A program made the position numbers and the translations under genes. Below the pieces are notes generated by a model, which saw nothing but the letters and a program-made list of their open reading frames with translations, was not told the origin of the DNA and searched no databases. Positions 55,946 through 63,760 of a stretch of DNA of 64,000 bases are shown piece after piece; positions within the stretch are counted from its first letter, which is position 1; the number at the start of each line of letters is the position of its first letter. Source of the DNA: JABFXX01 sp036489755 (GTDB taxonomy: Bacteria; Myxococcota_A; Polyangia; Haliangiales; Haliangiaceae); assembly GCA_036489755.1 (NCBI GenBank), contig DASXFD010000062.1:62001-126000 (forward strand). Reading direction: 5' to 3'.

Positions 55946-57261
55946 GCGAGGTCGTGTTTCGCGGCGGCACGATCCTCACGATCGACGCGACTCACCGCGT
56001 GCTCGCCGGCGACGTCGCGACGCGCGACGGGGCGATCGTGCAGGTCGGCGGCAGCTACACGCCGCAAACCGACGACTACGCGATCGTCGACTGCGCCGGC
56101 TGCGTCGTGATGCCGGGCCTCGTGCAGGCGCACGTCCACACCTGCCAGACGCTCGCGCGCGGCAGAGCCGACGATCTCGAATTGCTCGACTGGCTGAGCC
56201 AGGTCATCTGGCCGTACGAGGCCAAGCTCGACGAGGCCGCGATGACCGCCGCGGCCGAGCTCGCATGCGCGGAGCTGTTGCTCGGCGGCACGACCGCGAT
56301 CCTCGACATGGGCACCGTGAGGCACACCGAGCAGATCTTCGCGGCCGCCGACAAGAGCGGCATCCGCGCGACGATCGGCAAGGCGATGATGGACGCGCCC
56401 GACACGATGCCGGGCCTCCGCGAGAGTACGCAGCAATCGCTCGACGCATCTTTGGCTCTTGCGCAAAGGTGGCACGGCGCCGCGAACGGCCGGCTGCGCT
56501 ACGCGTACGCGCCGCGGTTCGTGCTGTCGTGCACCGACGAGCTGTTGCGCGAAGTCGGCACGCAAGCCACGGCACGTGGCTTGGGCGTGCACACGCACGC
56601 CAGCGAGAACGTCGGCGAGGTCGCGCTCGTCCAGCAGCGGTTCGGCACGTCGAACATTCACGTGCTCGATCAGTTCGGGCTGCTCGGCCCGCACGTGTGC
56701 ATCGCGCACGGCGTCCACGTCTCGCCCGAAGAGCGCGCGTTGCTCGCCGCGCGAGGCGCACACGTGTGCACGTGCCCGTCGTCGAACTTGAAGCTCGCGT
56801 CGGGCATCTGCCCGGTGCCGGAGCTCATCGCGGCCGGCGTCGCGATGGCGATCGGCGCCGACGGCGCGCCGTGCAACAACAACCTCGACGGCCTGCACGA
56901 GCTGCGGCTCGTCGCGCTGTTACACAAGCCGGGTCGCGGACCGCGCACGCTGCCCGCGCCCGAGGTCGTACGCATGGCGACCGCCGGCGGCGCCGCCGCG
57001 CTCGGGCTTGGCGATTCGATCGGCGCGCTCGAGGTCGGCCGGCGCGGCGACGTGATCGCCGTCGATGTTCAGGCGCTGCACACGCTGCCTGCGGCGAGCC
57101 CGTGGTCGCAGATCGCGTACGCGGCACAGAGCTGCGACGTGAAGCACGTCGCGGTCGACGGGCGCATCGTCGTCCGCGATCGCCGGCTGCTCACGCTCGA
57201 CGTCGAAGTCGTGCGCAGCGCGGCACTGCGCGCGGCGGCTCGGCTATTCTCGGCGGCATGA
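55942..57261 (+). CDS. Amidohydrolase, nucleoside/adenosine-type deaminase (MtaD/SAH-deaminase-like)
   Basis: 439 residues. Metal and substrate motifs of the adenosine/guanine deaminase branch of amidohydrolases: GLVQAHVHTCQTLARG (HxH), GLGVHTHASEN, CIAHGVHVSPEE, and GADGAPCNNNLD near the end. Closest by eye to S-adenosylhomocysteine/5'-methylthioadenosine/5'-deoxyadenosine deaminases or guanine deaminase. The position after cytidine deaminase in a nucleoside operon fits a purine-side deaminase. Exact substrate unknown. Confidence 0.88.
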   Translation: MSEVVFRGGTILTIDATHRVLAGDVATRDGAIVQVGGSYTPQTDDYAIVDCAGCVVMPGLVQAHVHTCQTLARGRADDLELLDWLSQVIWPYEAKLDEAAMTAAAELACAELLLGGTTAILDMGTVRHTEQIFAAADKSGIRATIGKAMMDAPDTMPGLRESTQQSLDASLALAQRWHGAANGRLRYAYAPRFVLSCTDELLREVGTQATARGLGVHTHASENVGEVALVQQRFGTSNIHVLDQFGLLGPHVCIAHGVHVSPEERALLAARGAHVCTCPSSNLKLASGICPVPELIAAGVAMAIGADGAPCNNNLDGLHELRLVALLHKPGRGPRTLPAPEVVRMATAGGAAALGLGDSIGALEVGRRGDVIAVDVQALHTLPAASPWSQIAYAAQSCDVKHVAVDGRIVVRDRRLLTLDVEVVRSAALRAAARLFSAA

Positions 57262-57617
57262 AGCTCGCCCTCGCGTTCGCCGCGCTGTGTCTGTCCGCTG
57301 GAGTCGCTCGCGCCGATGCCGCCGCCGACGTCGACAAGTTCAACAAGTGGTTCGACGGGTTCGCCGATCTCGCGGCCGCCGACCAGAACAACTGCCCGAA
57401 GATGGGCAAGGACCTCAACAAGTCGCTCGACGACAACAAGGCGATCGTCGATGCCGCGGTCCGCGCGATGGACAGCGGCGAGGACATCCCCGGCGATGCC
57501 GCGCAGCACATGATGGACACCAACAAGCGGCTCTCCGCCGCGGTCAAAGCCAAGTGCTCGCAGGACTCTGGCGTCGTCCACGCGATGACGCGCCTGCCCG
57601 GTCGCAACAAGAAGTGA
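57258..57617 (+). CDS. Small secreted protein, tandem paralog 1
   Basis: 119 residues with signal peptide MKLALAFAALCLSAGVARAD. The helical mature chain has FNKWFDGFADLAAADQNNCP, KMGKDLNKSLDDNKAIVDA and a C-terminal CSQDSGVVHAMTRLPGRNKK. Two conserved Cys probably form a disulfide. About half its residues match the next gene in the same order. The start is inside the previous stop (ATGA). Unknown family. Confidence 0.8.
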   Translation: MKLALAFAALCLSAGVARADAAADVDKFNKWFDGFADLAAADQNNCPKMGKDLNKSLDDNKAIVDAAVRAMDSGEDIPGDAAQHMMDTNKRLSAAVKAKCSQDSGVVHAMTRLPGRNKK

Positions 57618-57637
57618 AGTTGGGTTATCGTCGGCGG

Positions 57638-57994
57638 ATGAAGCTTTTTTCGGCTCTCCTAGTAACGGCGGCGTTGGCGACTCCAGTCCGCGCCGATACC
57701 TTCAACATCGAGACGTTCCTGTCGTGGTTCGACAAGCTCGCCGATAACGCCGTCGCCGATCAGAACGACTGCGCGAAGATGGCGGCCGACATCAACAAGT
57801 CGGTCAACGACAATCAGGCGCTGATCCAGGCGGCCCAGCAGGCGCACAAGAACGGCCAGCAGTTCACGCAAGCACAGCTGAAGCGCGTCATGACCGATGG
57901 CCAGAAGATCGCGCAAGCGATGGTCGCGAAGTGCGCGCAGGATCAGGGCGTCCAGGCCGCGATCAAGCGGCTCCCGGGTCGACCGCAGAAGTAG
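57638..57994 (+). CDS. Small secreted protein, tandem paralog 2
   Basis: 118 residues, paralog of the preceding gene: signal MKLFSALLVTAALATPVRAD, then FLSWFDKLADNAVADQNDCA, KMAADINKSVNDNQALIQAA and a C-terminal CAQDQGVQAAIKRLPGRPQK. The shared ends (ADQN-C, KMxxDxNKS, RLPGR) show descent from one duplicated gene. Twelve bases before the ferritin-like gene. Confidence 0.8.
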   Translation: MKLFSALLVTAALATPVRADTFNIETFLSWFDKLADNAVADQNDCAKMAADINKSVNDNQALIQAAQQAHKNGQQFTQAQLKRVMTDGQKIAQAMVAKCAQDQGVQAAIKRLPGRPQK

Positions 57995-58006
57995 TACCTT
58001 TGCGTC

Positions 58007-58915
58007 GTGCTCCTGACGCGCGAGGAGATGACGTTCGACTTCGGTGGCGACAAGCTCGACCCGTCGCGCGATCGCGCGCTCCTCGAGTGGATGTTCAACC
58101 AGTTCCTCTACGGCGAGATCACGGGCATCCAGGTCGGCCACTGGCTCTACGACGCGCCCGATCTCGACGCCGCGAAGTTCCTCGCGCGCCAAGCGCTCGA
58201 GGAGATGCAGCACGTCGACAACTTCCTGCGCATCATGACGATGCTCGGTTGCCGGCCGCAGCGCGCGCATCCGGCCGTGCGGTTCCTCGCGACCGGCATG
58301 ATGGGCGGCTCGTGGGCCGAGCACGTCGCGCTCGAGATGGCGCAAGGTGAAGGCTTCGTGCTGCAGGCGTTCTACGCGGTGATCGACACGCTCGATCACA
58401 AGCCGAGCGTCGACATCCTGCGCCGCGCCGTGAAGCAGGAAGAGCGCCACGTCGAGTTCGGCGAGCAGCAGACCGCGAAGGCGATCGAGAACAAGCCGTG
58501 GCTGCGCCGCCGCTTGCTCGGGCTGTCGCTGGTGTCGATGTGGGGCGTGCGCCGGCTCGCGCGCTACATGGCGAAGCGGCTGCCCGCCGCGGAGGGCGGC
58601 TCGCAAAACCCGCTGCATCATCTGCCCGCGTTCCTCGAGCACGCGAACGTGTGCGCCGAGCTGCGGCTGCGGCGGATCGGCGTGCTCGACCGGCCGCTCG
58701 CCGAGCTGTCGGCGGCCAAGCGCGCGCTGCTCGTCGTCGAAGCGTACGGCGGCAAGCTGCTCGGCGGGCTCGGCTCGCTGCTCGCGACGCCGCTGAAGCT
58801 GTTGCCGTGGTTCAAGAAGAAGCGCGTCACCGACACGTACCTCGCCGACGCGCACATCACCGGCTACCAGCTGCCGGCGCCCGACGCTACCGCGCAGACG
58901 CAGACCCAAGAATAG
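58007..58915 (+). CDS. Ferritin-like diiron protein
   Basis: 302 residues from GTG 58007. The first 180 residues have the ferritin-like pattern of Glu and ExxH: GEITGIQVGHWLYDAPDL, ARQALEEMQHVDNFLRI (ExxH), LEMAQGEGFVLQAFYAVI and AVKQEERHVEFGEQQT (ExxH). That suggests a dinuclear iron site. The C-terminal 110 residues are basic and helical with hydrophobic stretches (LLGGLGSLLATPLKLLPWF), perhaps membrane-associated. Catalysis (oxygenase, oxidase or storage) is open. It ends 29 bases inside the convergent lipoprotein gene. Confidence 0.82.
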   Translation: MLLTREEMTFDFGGDKLDPSRDRALLEWMFNQFLYGEITGIQVGHWLYDAPDLDAAKFLARQALEEMQHVDNFLRIMTMLGCRPQRAHPAVRFLATGMMGGSWAEHVALEMAQGEGFVLQAFYAVIDTLDHKPSVDILRRAVKQEERHVEFGEQQTAKAIENKPWLRRRLLGLSLVSMWGVRRLARYMAKRLPAAEGGSQNPLHHLPAFLEHANVCAELRLRRIGVLDRPLAELSAAKRALLVVEAYGGKLLGGLGSLLATPLKLLPWFKKKRVTDTYLADAHITGYQLPAPDATAQTQTQE

Positions 58916-60161
58916 CGTCGCCCGGCGGCGCGTCCTCGATCGCAGCATCGATCGATCCTCCGCGCTCCCCTTCGGGAGCGCTGCGCGGTCCGGCAGAGCC
59001 GGACCTTTCGATCGGCACGCTGCGCGTTCCGTCGTCGCACGTGATCTGCAGCGGGTCGAGCGAGATGAGCGCGGTGCCGAACACGCGCTGCGCGAGATCG
59101 TCGTCGCTGATCGGTTGCGACACGTGACCCGACGCGATCACCCAGTGGCAGCTCGTATCGGTCGCGCAGTCGACGGCGCCGACGGGCGGACACTCCTTGC
59201 CGTTCGGCGTCGCCTTGCACGGCGGCCGTTTCTCGAACACGAACGTGCCGCGCAACCGCACGCGGCCGCCTTTGATGCCGGGCCGATCGGCGAGCGTGCC
59301 GACGAAGTTGCCGACCCAGTACGCGATCGTCGACGTGTCGGGCGTCGGGCCAACCACGCCGATGCGGCGATCGTCGGGATCGAGCTTGCCGTCGACGAGC
59401 TGCGCGCGGCTGAGATCCTCGGTGCCGTGCCACTCGCCGTCCGGATCCGGCGCGATCAAGATCGTGGGCGCCGGCTGTTCGACGTTGTCCTCGAGCCCGG
59501 CCGACGGATCGAGCGCGAGCACGCCGGGGAGCCGATCGCTCTCGCGGTAGAGCAGCGGCGCCAGCGTGCGCGACAAGTCGTCGGCGAGCCCGCGCGAGGT
59601 CACGACGCTGTGCACGCGCGTGCCGACGAGCTCGGGCGTCGCGTGCGGCACGTCGCCGAACGACAGGTGCTCGAACACCTCGACCCAGCGGTCGCCGTCG
59701 TGCGCGTACAGCGCGGTGATCCGCAGCGGGATCACGGCGGTGCGGCCGCATAGCGTCACGCGCCACGATAGCTCGTCGGCCATCCACGCCGCGCTGACGC
59801 CGCGATCGCTCGACAGGTGGACGTCGAGGTGCTTGCTGCGCACCATCGTCGGCGTGCCGGCCGCGAGCTCGAGCGGCCACCGCACCATCGGGTGCTGCTT
59901 GATCTCGTCGCCGTACAGCACGTCGCTCGGGCCGACGCCGATTCGCGCGGGCCCGACGCGCGGATCGATCCGCTGCGTGTCGGTGTCGGGCTCTTCGTCG
60001 CGGTCGTAGCTCGCGCGAATGTCGTCTTCGAGCTCGGCGAGCAAGCGCTGGCGGCGCTGCGCGTCCGTATCGGCGGTCGCGAGATCGGCGCTCGGCTTCG
60101 GCGCGGTCGACGGTGGCCCGCCGCAGGCGGCCACCACGATGCAGACGAGCGCGCGCTTCAC
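58887..60161 (-). CDS. Lipoprotein with SnoaL/NTF2-like domain and repeat-encoded C-terminus
   Basis: 424 residues from GTG 60161, which overlaps the preceding stop (GTGA). The signal VKRALVCIVVAACGG is a lipoprotein type. A central region (LDVHLSSDRGVSAAWMADEL, RITALYAHDGDRWVEVFEHL) resembles SnoaL-like domains. Three Cys in CATDTSCHWVIA lie nearer the end. Residues about 384-405 (IERSGSAGPRSAPEGERG) are encoded by copy 2 of the double-hairpin repeat, so the original C-terminus was probably replaced or extended. Its end overlaps the ferritin-like gene by 29 bases. Function unknown. Confidence 0.75.
   Translation of the reverse strand: MKRALVCIVVAACGGPPSTAPKPSADLATADTDAQRRQRLLAELEDDIRASYDRDEEPDTDTQRIDPRVGPARIGVGPSDVLYGDEIKQHPMVRWPLELAAGTPTMVRSKHLDVHLSSDRGVSAAWMADELSWRVTLCGRTAVIPLRITALYAHDGDRWVEVFEHLSFGDVPHATPELVGTRVHSVVTSRGLADDLSRTLAPLLYRESDRLPGVLALDPSAGLEDNVEQPAPTILIAPDPDGEWHGTEDLSRAQLVDGKLDPDDRRIGVVGPTPDTSTIAYWVGNFVGTLADRPGIKGGRVRLRGTFVFEKRPPCKATPNGKECPPVGAVDCATDTSCHWVIASGHVSQPISDDDLAQRVFGTALISLDPLQITCDDGTRSVPIERSGSAGPRSAPEGERGGSIDAAIEDAPPGDAILGSASAR
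58948..59014 (-). repeat. Double-hairpin palindromic repeat, copy 2, in frame inside lipoprotein gene
   Basis: Reverse-complement copy of 54470-54536 with 65 of 67 bases identical; a core of 57 is perfect. Hairpins lie at 58962-58981 and 58987-59005, the TGCGC spacer between them. It is read in the same frame as copy 1, giving the same peptide IERSGSAGPRSAPEGERG. The terminal TCGATCGA and CGATCG palindromes are kept. Confidence 0.92.
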
Positions 60162-60730
60162 CCGAGATCCTCCGGCGCGTCGATGTCGTGCACGCTGCCG
60201 GTGTCGCGGACGTCGACCGTGATCGTGTCGGCGCCGCCGAGCACGTCGCGCGCGCCGTTCGGCGATGCAGCACAACCTGCGAGCGCGTCGAACAGCCGGC
60301 GCGCGATCAGCGGCGGATGGCCGCCACGGCCGCCGACGATCGGCTTGGCCGCCGCGTGATCGCCGAGCGCGGCGAGGAGCGCGCGCAACGTCTCGAGCGA
60401 GACATCGGGATGGTCGACCGGCCACAGCCACGCGCGATCGCACGCCGTCTCGAGCAAGGCCGCGAAGCCGAGCGCGATCGAGCTCGCCATGCCGCGCGCC
60501 GGCTCGGGATTCTCGACGACGCCGACGCCGAGCGTGCCCGCATGCGCCGCGACGTCGGTGCCGAACGGCGGGCCGACCACGACGACGATCGTTTCAGTGC
60601 CCGCCGCGCGCGCGGTCTCGACCACGTGATCGAGGAACCTGCCGCCGTGCACCGTCGGCAACAGCGCCTTCGCAACGCCGCCGAGCCGCGTGCCCGCGCC
60701 GGCCGCGAGGATGACCGCGCCGAGGGTCAC
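60158..60730 (-). CDS. MobA/MocA-like molybdenum-cofactor nucleotidyltransferase
   Basis: 190 residues from GTG 60730, with GGAG six bases upstream. The N-terminal signature LAAGAGTRLGGVAKALL (LAAGxGxRxG...K) and the aspartate in WPVDHPDVS match the MobA-like NTP transferase family, which attaches a CMP or GMP to molybdopterin. It follows two micro-ORFs and xdhC on the same strand, as expected for a cofactor-insertion pair, although no molybdenum hydroxylase is in the window. Its stop overlaps the lipoprotein start (GTGA). Confidence 0.88.
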   Translation of the reverse strand: MTLGAVILAAGAGTRLGGVAKALLPTVHGGRFLDHVVETARAAGTETIVVVVGPPFGTDVAAHAGTLGVGVVENPEPARGMASSIALGFAALLETACDRAWLWPVDHPDVSLETLRALLAALGDHAAAKPIVGGRGGHPPLIARRLFDALAGCAASPNGARDVLGGADTITVDVRDTGSVHDIDAPEDLG

Positions 60731-60840
60731 GACGTCTCCGATCTCGATCGTGCACGTGCACGTGCACGTGTCACGTGCACGAACATCGCGTCGATGGACG
60801 TCGCTGCGCGGGCGGCGACAAGCACCACGCCCATCTTCAC
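60727..60840 (-). CDS. Micro-ORF 2 between xdhC and the MobA-like gene (weak)
   Basis: A 37-codon ORF from GTG 60840 whose stop overlaps the MobA-like start (GTGA), giving translational coupling. GGAG lies just upstream of its start, as it does for MobA. It begins MKMGVVLVAARAATSIDAMF and ends in a Thr/Arg-rich stretch. The Arg-Ala run is a by-product of the CGTGCA repeat. It is homologous in layout to micro-ORF 1, from which it was probably duplicated. Confidence 0.4.
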   Translation of the reverse strand: MKMGVVLVAARAATSIDAMFVHVTRARARARSRSETS

Positions 60841-60953
60841 GACGTCTCCCATCCGAATCGTGCACGTGCACGTGTCACGTGCACGTGCACGTGCTCGCAC
60901 CCGTGCGGCATCGCGACGATCGCGTTGCGGACGAAGCTCGCGTCGCTAGACAT
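60837..60953 (-). CDS. Micro-ORF 1 directly after xdhC (weak)
   Basis: A 38-codon ORF from ATG 60953, overlapping the xdhC end by eight bases and ending in a GTGA shared with micro-ORF 2. It begins MSSDASFVRNAIVAM and contains CEHVHVHVTRARAR, encoded by the CACGTG palindrome array. The His-x-His run could bind metal if translated. Real product or read-through of a repeat cannot be told apart here. Confidence 0.4.
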   Translation of the reverse strand: MSSDASFVRNAIVAMPHGCEHVHVHVTRARARFGWETS

Positions 60954-61938
60954 CGCTGCGCTTCCTCGCGCGCCAGTCGCCGACCGCAGCCTCCCCGCGC
61001 CGCCGGCGCGCCACGAGCTCGGCCGCGATCGCGATCGCGATCTCGTCGGGCGTCTCCGCGCCGATATCGAGCCCGATCGGCGCCGACAGCTTGGCCCACC
61101 GCGCGTCGTGTTCCTGCACGAGCCCCTTCGCGACGAGCCGCTTGTGAAACCGGCCGACCTTGCCGCGACTACCGATCATGCCGAGGTAGCCGATCGCGTC
61201 GCGCGCGATCAGGTACTCGAGCAGCTTCTGATCGACCGCGTGGTCGCGCGTCAACACGAGCACGTAGTCGTCGGCGCCGAACCCGCCGAGCGCCGATTCG
61301 ATCTCGGCCGGATCGAACGTCTCGAAGATCTCGTCGGCCCACGCCGGGCGCTGCGCGAGCGCGTCGGTCTCGTTGTCGTCGCATACGATCACGGTGAAGC
61401 CGAGGTCGTGCAGGATCGGACCGAGCCCGCGCGTCACGTGGCCCAAGCCGAACACGACCGCGCGCTCGCCGCCGCCGACGCGCTCGACGAGCCGATCGTC
61501 CTGCACGTCGGGCACGTGCATCCGCGGATCGCCCGGCCGCGCCGGCCGTACGACCAGAGGGCCACCGTCGAGCGGCGTCTCGAGCGCGTGCGGGCCGCGC
61601 ACCGCGCCGAGCTGCTCGAGCACGTCGTGCGACGGTGCCGCGGGCGTGATCACGACCTCCATCGAGCCGCCGCAACACATCGCGAGATCGCGCACGAGGT
61701 GCTGGCGCACGAGCGTCGCCGGTGCGCCGCTCGCGACCTCGCGCGCCGCGCTCGCGACCATGCGCTCGATCTGACCGCCGCCGATCGTGCCCCATTGCTC
61801 GCCGTCGGACGCGATCGCCATGCGCGCGCCGAGATGGCGCGGCGTCGAGCCCTTCGCGCCGACCACGGTCGCGATCGCGACCGCGCGCCCCGCATCGAGC
61901 GCGGCGAGCGAAGCTCGAAACACGTCGACGCGGGCCAT
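60946..61938 (-). CDS. xdhC: XdhC-type molybdenum hydroxylase maturation factor
   Basis: 330 residues with the two-domain XdhC form: N-terminal domain with AIATVVGAKGSTPRHLGARM and the cysteine motif DLAMCCGGSMEVV, and a Rossmann-type C-terminal domain (VVFGLGHVTRGLGPILHDLG, DYVLVLTRDHAVDQ, GYLGMIGSRGKVGRF). It helps insert sulfurated molybdenum cofactor into xanthine dehydrogenase-type enzymes. The MobA-like transferase downstream is a natural partner. No target enzyme gene is present in the window. Confidence 0.93.
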   Translation of the reverse strand: MARVDVFRASLAALDAGRAVAIATVVGAKGSTPRHLGARMAIASDGEQWGTIGGGQIERMVASAAREVASGAPATLVRQHLVRDLAMCCGGSMEVVITPAAPSHDVLEQLGAVRGPHALETPLDGGPLVVRPARPGDPRMHVPDVQDDRLVERVGGGERAVVFGLGHVTRGLGPILHDLGFTVIVCDDNETDALAQRPAWADEIFETFDPAEIESALGGFGADDYVLVLTRDHAVDQKLLEYLIARDAIGYLGMIGSRGKVGRFHKRLVAKGLVQEHDARWAKLSAPIGLDIGAETPDEIAIAIAAELVARRRRGEAAVGDWRARKRSDV

Positions 61939-61947
61939 CCGACGAGG

Positions 61948-62724
61948 CTAGCGCGGAATCGCGAGTATGTGCTCGACGAGCTCGCGCAGGCCGGGCCCCT
62001 CGGGCCGCTCGGTCAAGAACGCCGGCTTGTCGGAGAGCTCGTCCCAGTACGTCTTGATGTTCGCGACGCCGACGCTGTTCGGGAAGCCGCGGAACATCGG
62101 CGCGTCGTTGAGCGCATCGCCGACGTAGACGTACGGCGCCAGATCCTCGGGATCGTGGTGCAGCACGCTCTTCACGACGTGCACGCACGCCGACAGCTTG
62201 TCGAATTGCGGCGGCCCGAAATTGACGTGCACGCTCGAGCGCACGGCGTTCATGCCGGCTTTGCGGATCAGCGCGACCGCGCGCTCGGCATCGGCGACGG
62301 GTAGCGACACTTCTTCGTTCCAGTCGATCGCGAGATCGACCTCGCGATACTTCGAGTCGCTCGACAGCCGCGCGCCCGGAATCTTGGACATCACCTCGAT
62401 CGCGATGTCGTGCATGCGGCGGCGCCACTCGGGCAAGCTCGCCGCGGCCACGCCGTAGTGCTTGACGATCTTTTTGCCGTCGCGCACGAACGTGATGCCA
62501 CCGTTCTCGGCGACGCAGGCGAGCGCCGGCGTCATCTTCATGAACGCGTGACCGAACCCGGCCGGCCTGCCGGTCACCATGATCACGGGAATCCCCGCCT
62601 CGCCCAACCGCTCGAGTGCCGCATACGTCTGCGCCTCGATCGCTTCACCCGTGGTCATCGTCCCGTCGACGTCGGAAAACAGCGCGCGGACTGGGCCGCG
62701 CAATTCAGACAGCGGACGTGTCAT
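61948..62724 (-). CDS. HAD-superfamily phosphatase (Cof-type)
   Basis: About 258 residues; the start is uncertain (62724, 62739 and 62754 are all possible and none has a clear ribosome-binding site). Motif I is LFSDVDGTMTTGEA, motif II VIMVTGRPAG, and motif IV YVGDALNDAPMF. The large cap between I and IV indicates a Cof/type-II cap HAD, like sugar or phosphoglycerate phosphatases. It begins close to the divergent YbjQ gene and is nine bases from xdhC. Confidence 0.87.
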   Translation of the reverse strand: MTRPLSELRGPVRALFSDVDGTMTTGEAIEAQTYAALERLGEAGIPVIMVTGRPAGFGHAFMKMTPALACVAENGGITFVRDGKKIVKHYGVAAASLPEWRRRMHDIAIEVMSKIPGARLSSDSKYREVDLAIDWNEEVSLPVADAERAVALIRKAGMNAVRSSVHVNFGPPQFDKLSACVHVVKSVLHHDPEDLAPYVYVGDALNDAPMFRGFPNSVGVANIKTYWDELSDKPAFLTERPEGPGLRELVEHILAIPR

Positions 62725-62777
62725 CAGGCGGCGGGTCATAGCATGCCGCCGCATGGCCATGTGATAGGTTCGCCGCG

Positions 62778-63149
62778 ATGGCCGCACTAGCTTCTCCGTC
62801 GACGAACGTCTCGCCGCACCGCATCCTGATCATCACGACGTTTTACGCGCCGCCGGGCCAGGAGATCGAAGCGATTCTCGGACCCGCGTGGGGCATCACG
62901 GTTCGCTCGCGCTCGGTCGTCGGCCAGGCGTGCGCGGGCTGTCAGACGTTCTTCGGCGGCGAGATCAGCGCGCTCACGCAGCTCGCGGTCGACTCGCGCA
63001 ACGAGGCGATGAATCGGCTCGAGCAGCACGCGATGCAGATGGGCGCGAACGCGGTCCTCGGCCTGACGTTCGACTCGGGCGAGCTGATGCAGAACACGAA
63101 CGAGATCGTCGCGTACGGCACCGCCGTGAAGCTGCGCCCGTTGCGATGA
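62778..63149 (+). CDS. YbjQ-like (UPF0145) protein
   Basis: 123 residues. The body matches the YbjQ family: ILIITTFYAPPGQEIEAILG, ITVRSRSVVGQACAGC, NEAMNRLEQHAMQMGANAVL and GLTFDSGEL. These pentameric proteins are of unknown role, suspected metal binders. Two extra cysteines (QACAGCQ) lie in the middle. The stop overlaps the next gene (ATGA). Confidence 0.9.
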   Translation: MAALASPSTNVSPHRILIITTFYAPPGQEIEAILGPAWGITVRSRSVVGQACAGCQTFFGGEISALTQLAVDSRNEAMNRLEQHAMQMGANAVLGLTFDSGELMQNTNEIVAYGTAVKLRPLR

Positions 63150-63760
63150 GCCACATCCCGCGCGATGTCGCGAAGCGGGCAAGCCCGGCGAATGCCGGGC
63201 GCGCAGCGACGCCGAAGGCGTTGCGCAGAACGATCGACCGTCTGTCGCGCGCCGCGCATCGCTTCCATCGTTTCGCACATCATCCGTTGTGCGATCGCTA
63301 CGCCGGCGAGGTGATCCGGATCGGCCCGCGAGCGCGCGTCTGCCGCGGCTGCACCTACGCCGCGATCGGCGGCGTGGTCGGCAGTGCGCTCGGGCTCGTC
63401 GCGCCGATCTCGATCGCATTCGCCGCGACGCTCGTCGCGACGGTCGCGATCGTCGTCACGCTCTACACGCGCCGCCGCACGAAGCTCGTCACGCGGATGG
63501 TGCCGGCAGGGATGTTCGCGCTCGCGATCGTCGCCGGTGCTCGCACGGGCAGCTCGCTCGGGTTCGTCGCTGCTTTTGCGGCAGCGGCGAGCGCGGGTGG
63601 GCTACGCGTCCTGTACGGCCGGCGCGGTGCAGATCGAAGCCCGTGCGCGACGTGCCCCGAACGCGTGCTCCCCGTGCCGTGCAGCGGCGTGCAACCGATC
63701 GTCTCGCGCGAACGCGCCTTTCAGCGCGCCGCCGGTCGCCTGCTCGCGATCAGGCGATGA
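63146..63760 (+). CDS. Cys-motif membrane protein (DUF2085-like) with N-terminal repeat insertion
   Basis: 204 residues. After a basic N-terminus come HHPLCDRYAGEVIRIGPRAR and VCRGCTYAAIGG, a pattern like the DUF2085 membrane family, where the cysteines may bind metal. Hydrophobic segments are SALGLVAPISIAFAATLVAT, VAIVVTLYT, a third near TRMVPAGMFALAIVAG and GFVAAFAAAASAGGL. A second Cys cluster is CATCPERVLPVPC. Residues about 13-30 are encoded by a diverged copy of the double-hairpin repeat (63183-63236). It overlaps the convergent HTH gene by 11 bases. Confidence 0.78.
   Translation: MSHIPRDVAKRASPANAGRAATPKALRRTIDRLSRAAHRFHRFAHHPLCDRYAGEVIRIGPRARVCRGCTYAAIGGVVGSALGLVAPISIAFAATLVATVAIVVTLYTRRRTKLVTRMVPAGMFALAIVAGARTGSSLGFVAAFAAAASAGGLRVLYGRRGADRSPCATCPERVLPVPCSGVQPIVSRERAFQRAAGRLLAIRR
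63183..63236 (+). repeat. Diverged double-hairpin repeat, copy 3
   Basis: Hairpin 1 is GCCCGGC-GAAT-GCCGGGC (63183-63200), the spacer is again GCGCA (63201-63205), hairpin 2 is GCGACGCC-GAA-GGCGTTGC (63206-63224, one G-T pair), and it ends GCGCAGA...CGATCGA (63225-63237). The stem sequences differ from copies 1 and 2 but pair correctly, so the layout and the flanking GCGC and CGATCGA are conserved while stems covary. It is read in frame in the membrane-protein gene. Confidence 0.75.

Larger units (their letters stand above)
60727..60953. repeat. Tandem duplication with CACGTG/GTGCAC palindrome arrays
   Basis: Two related units, about 113 and 115 bases, each begin (on the plus strand) TCACGACGTCTCC, then a run of CGTGCA and CACGTG. 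In the second unit 60859-60874 and 60876-60891 form a perfect 16-base inverted repeat around a single T, a potential 16-pair hairpin or cruciform; the first unit has a 10-pair version centred at 60771. Confidence 0.85.
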
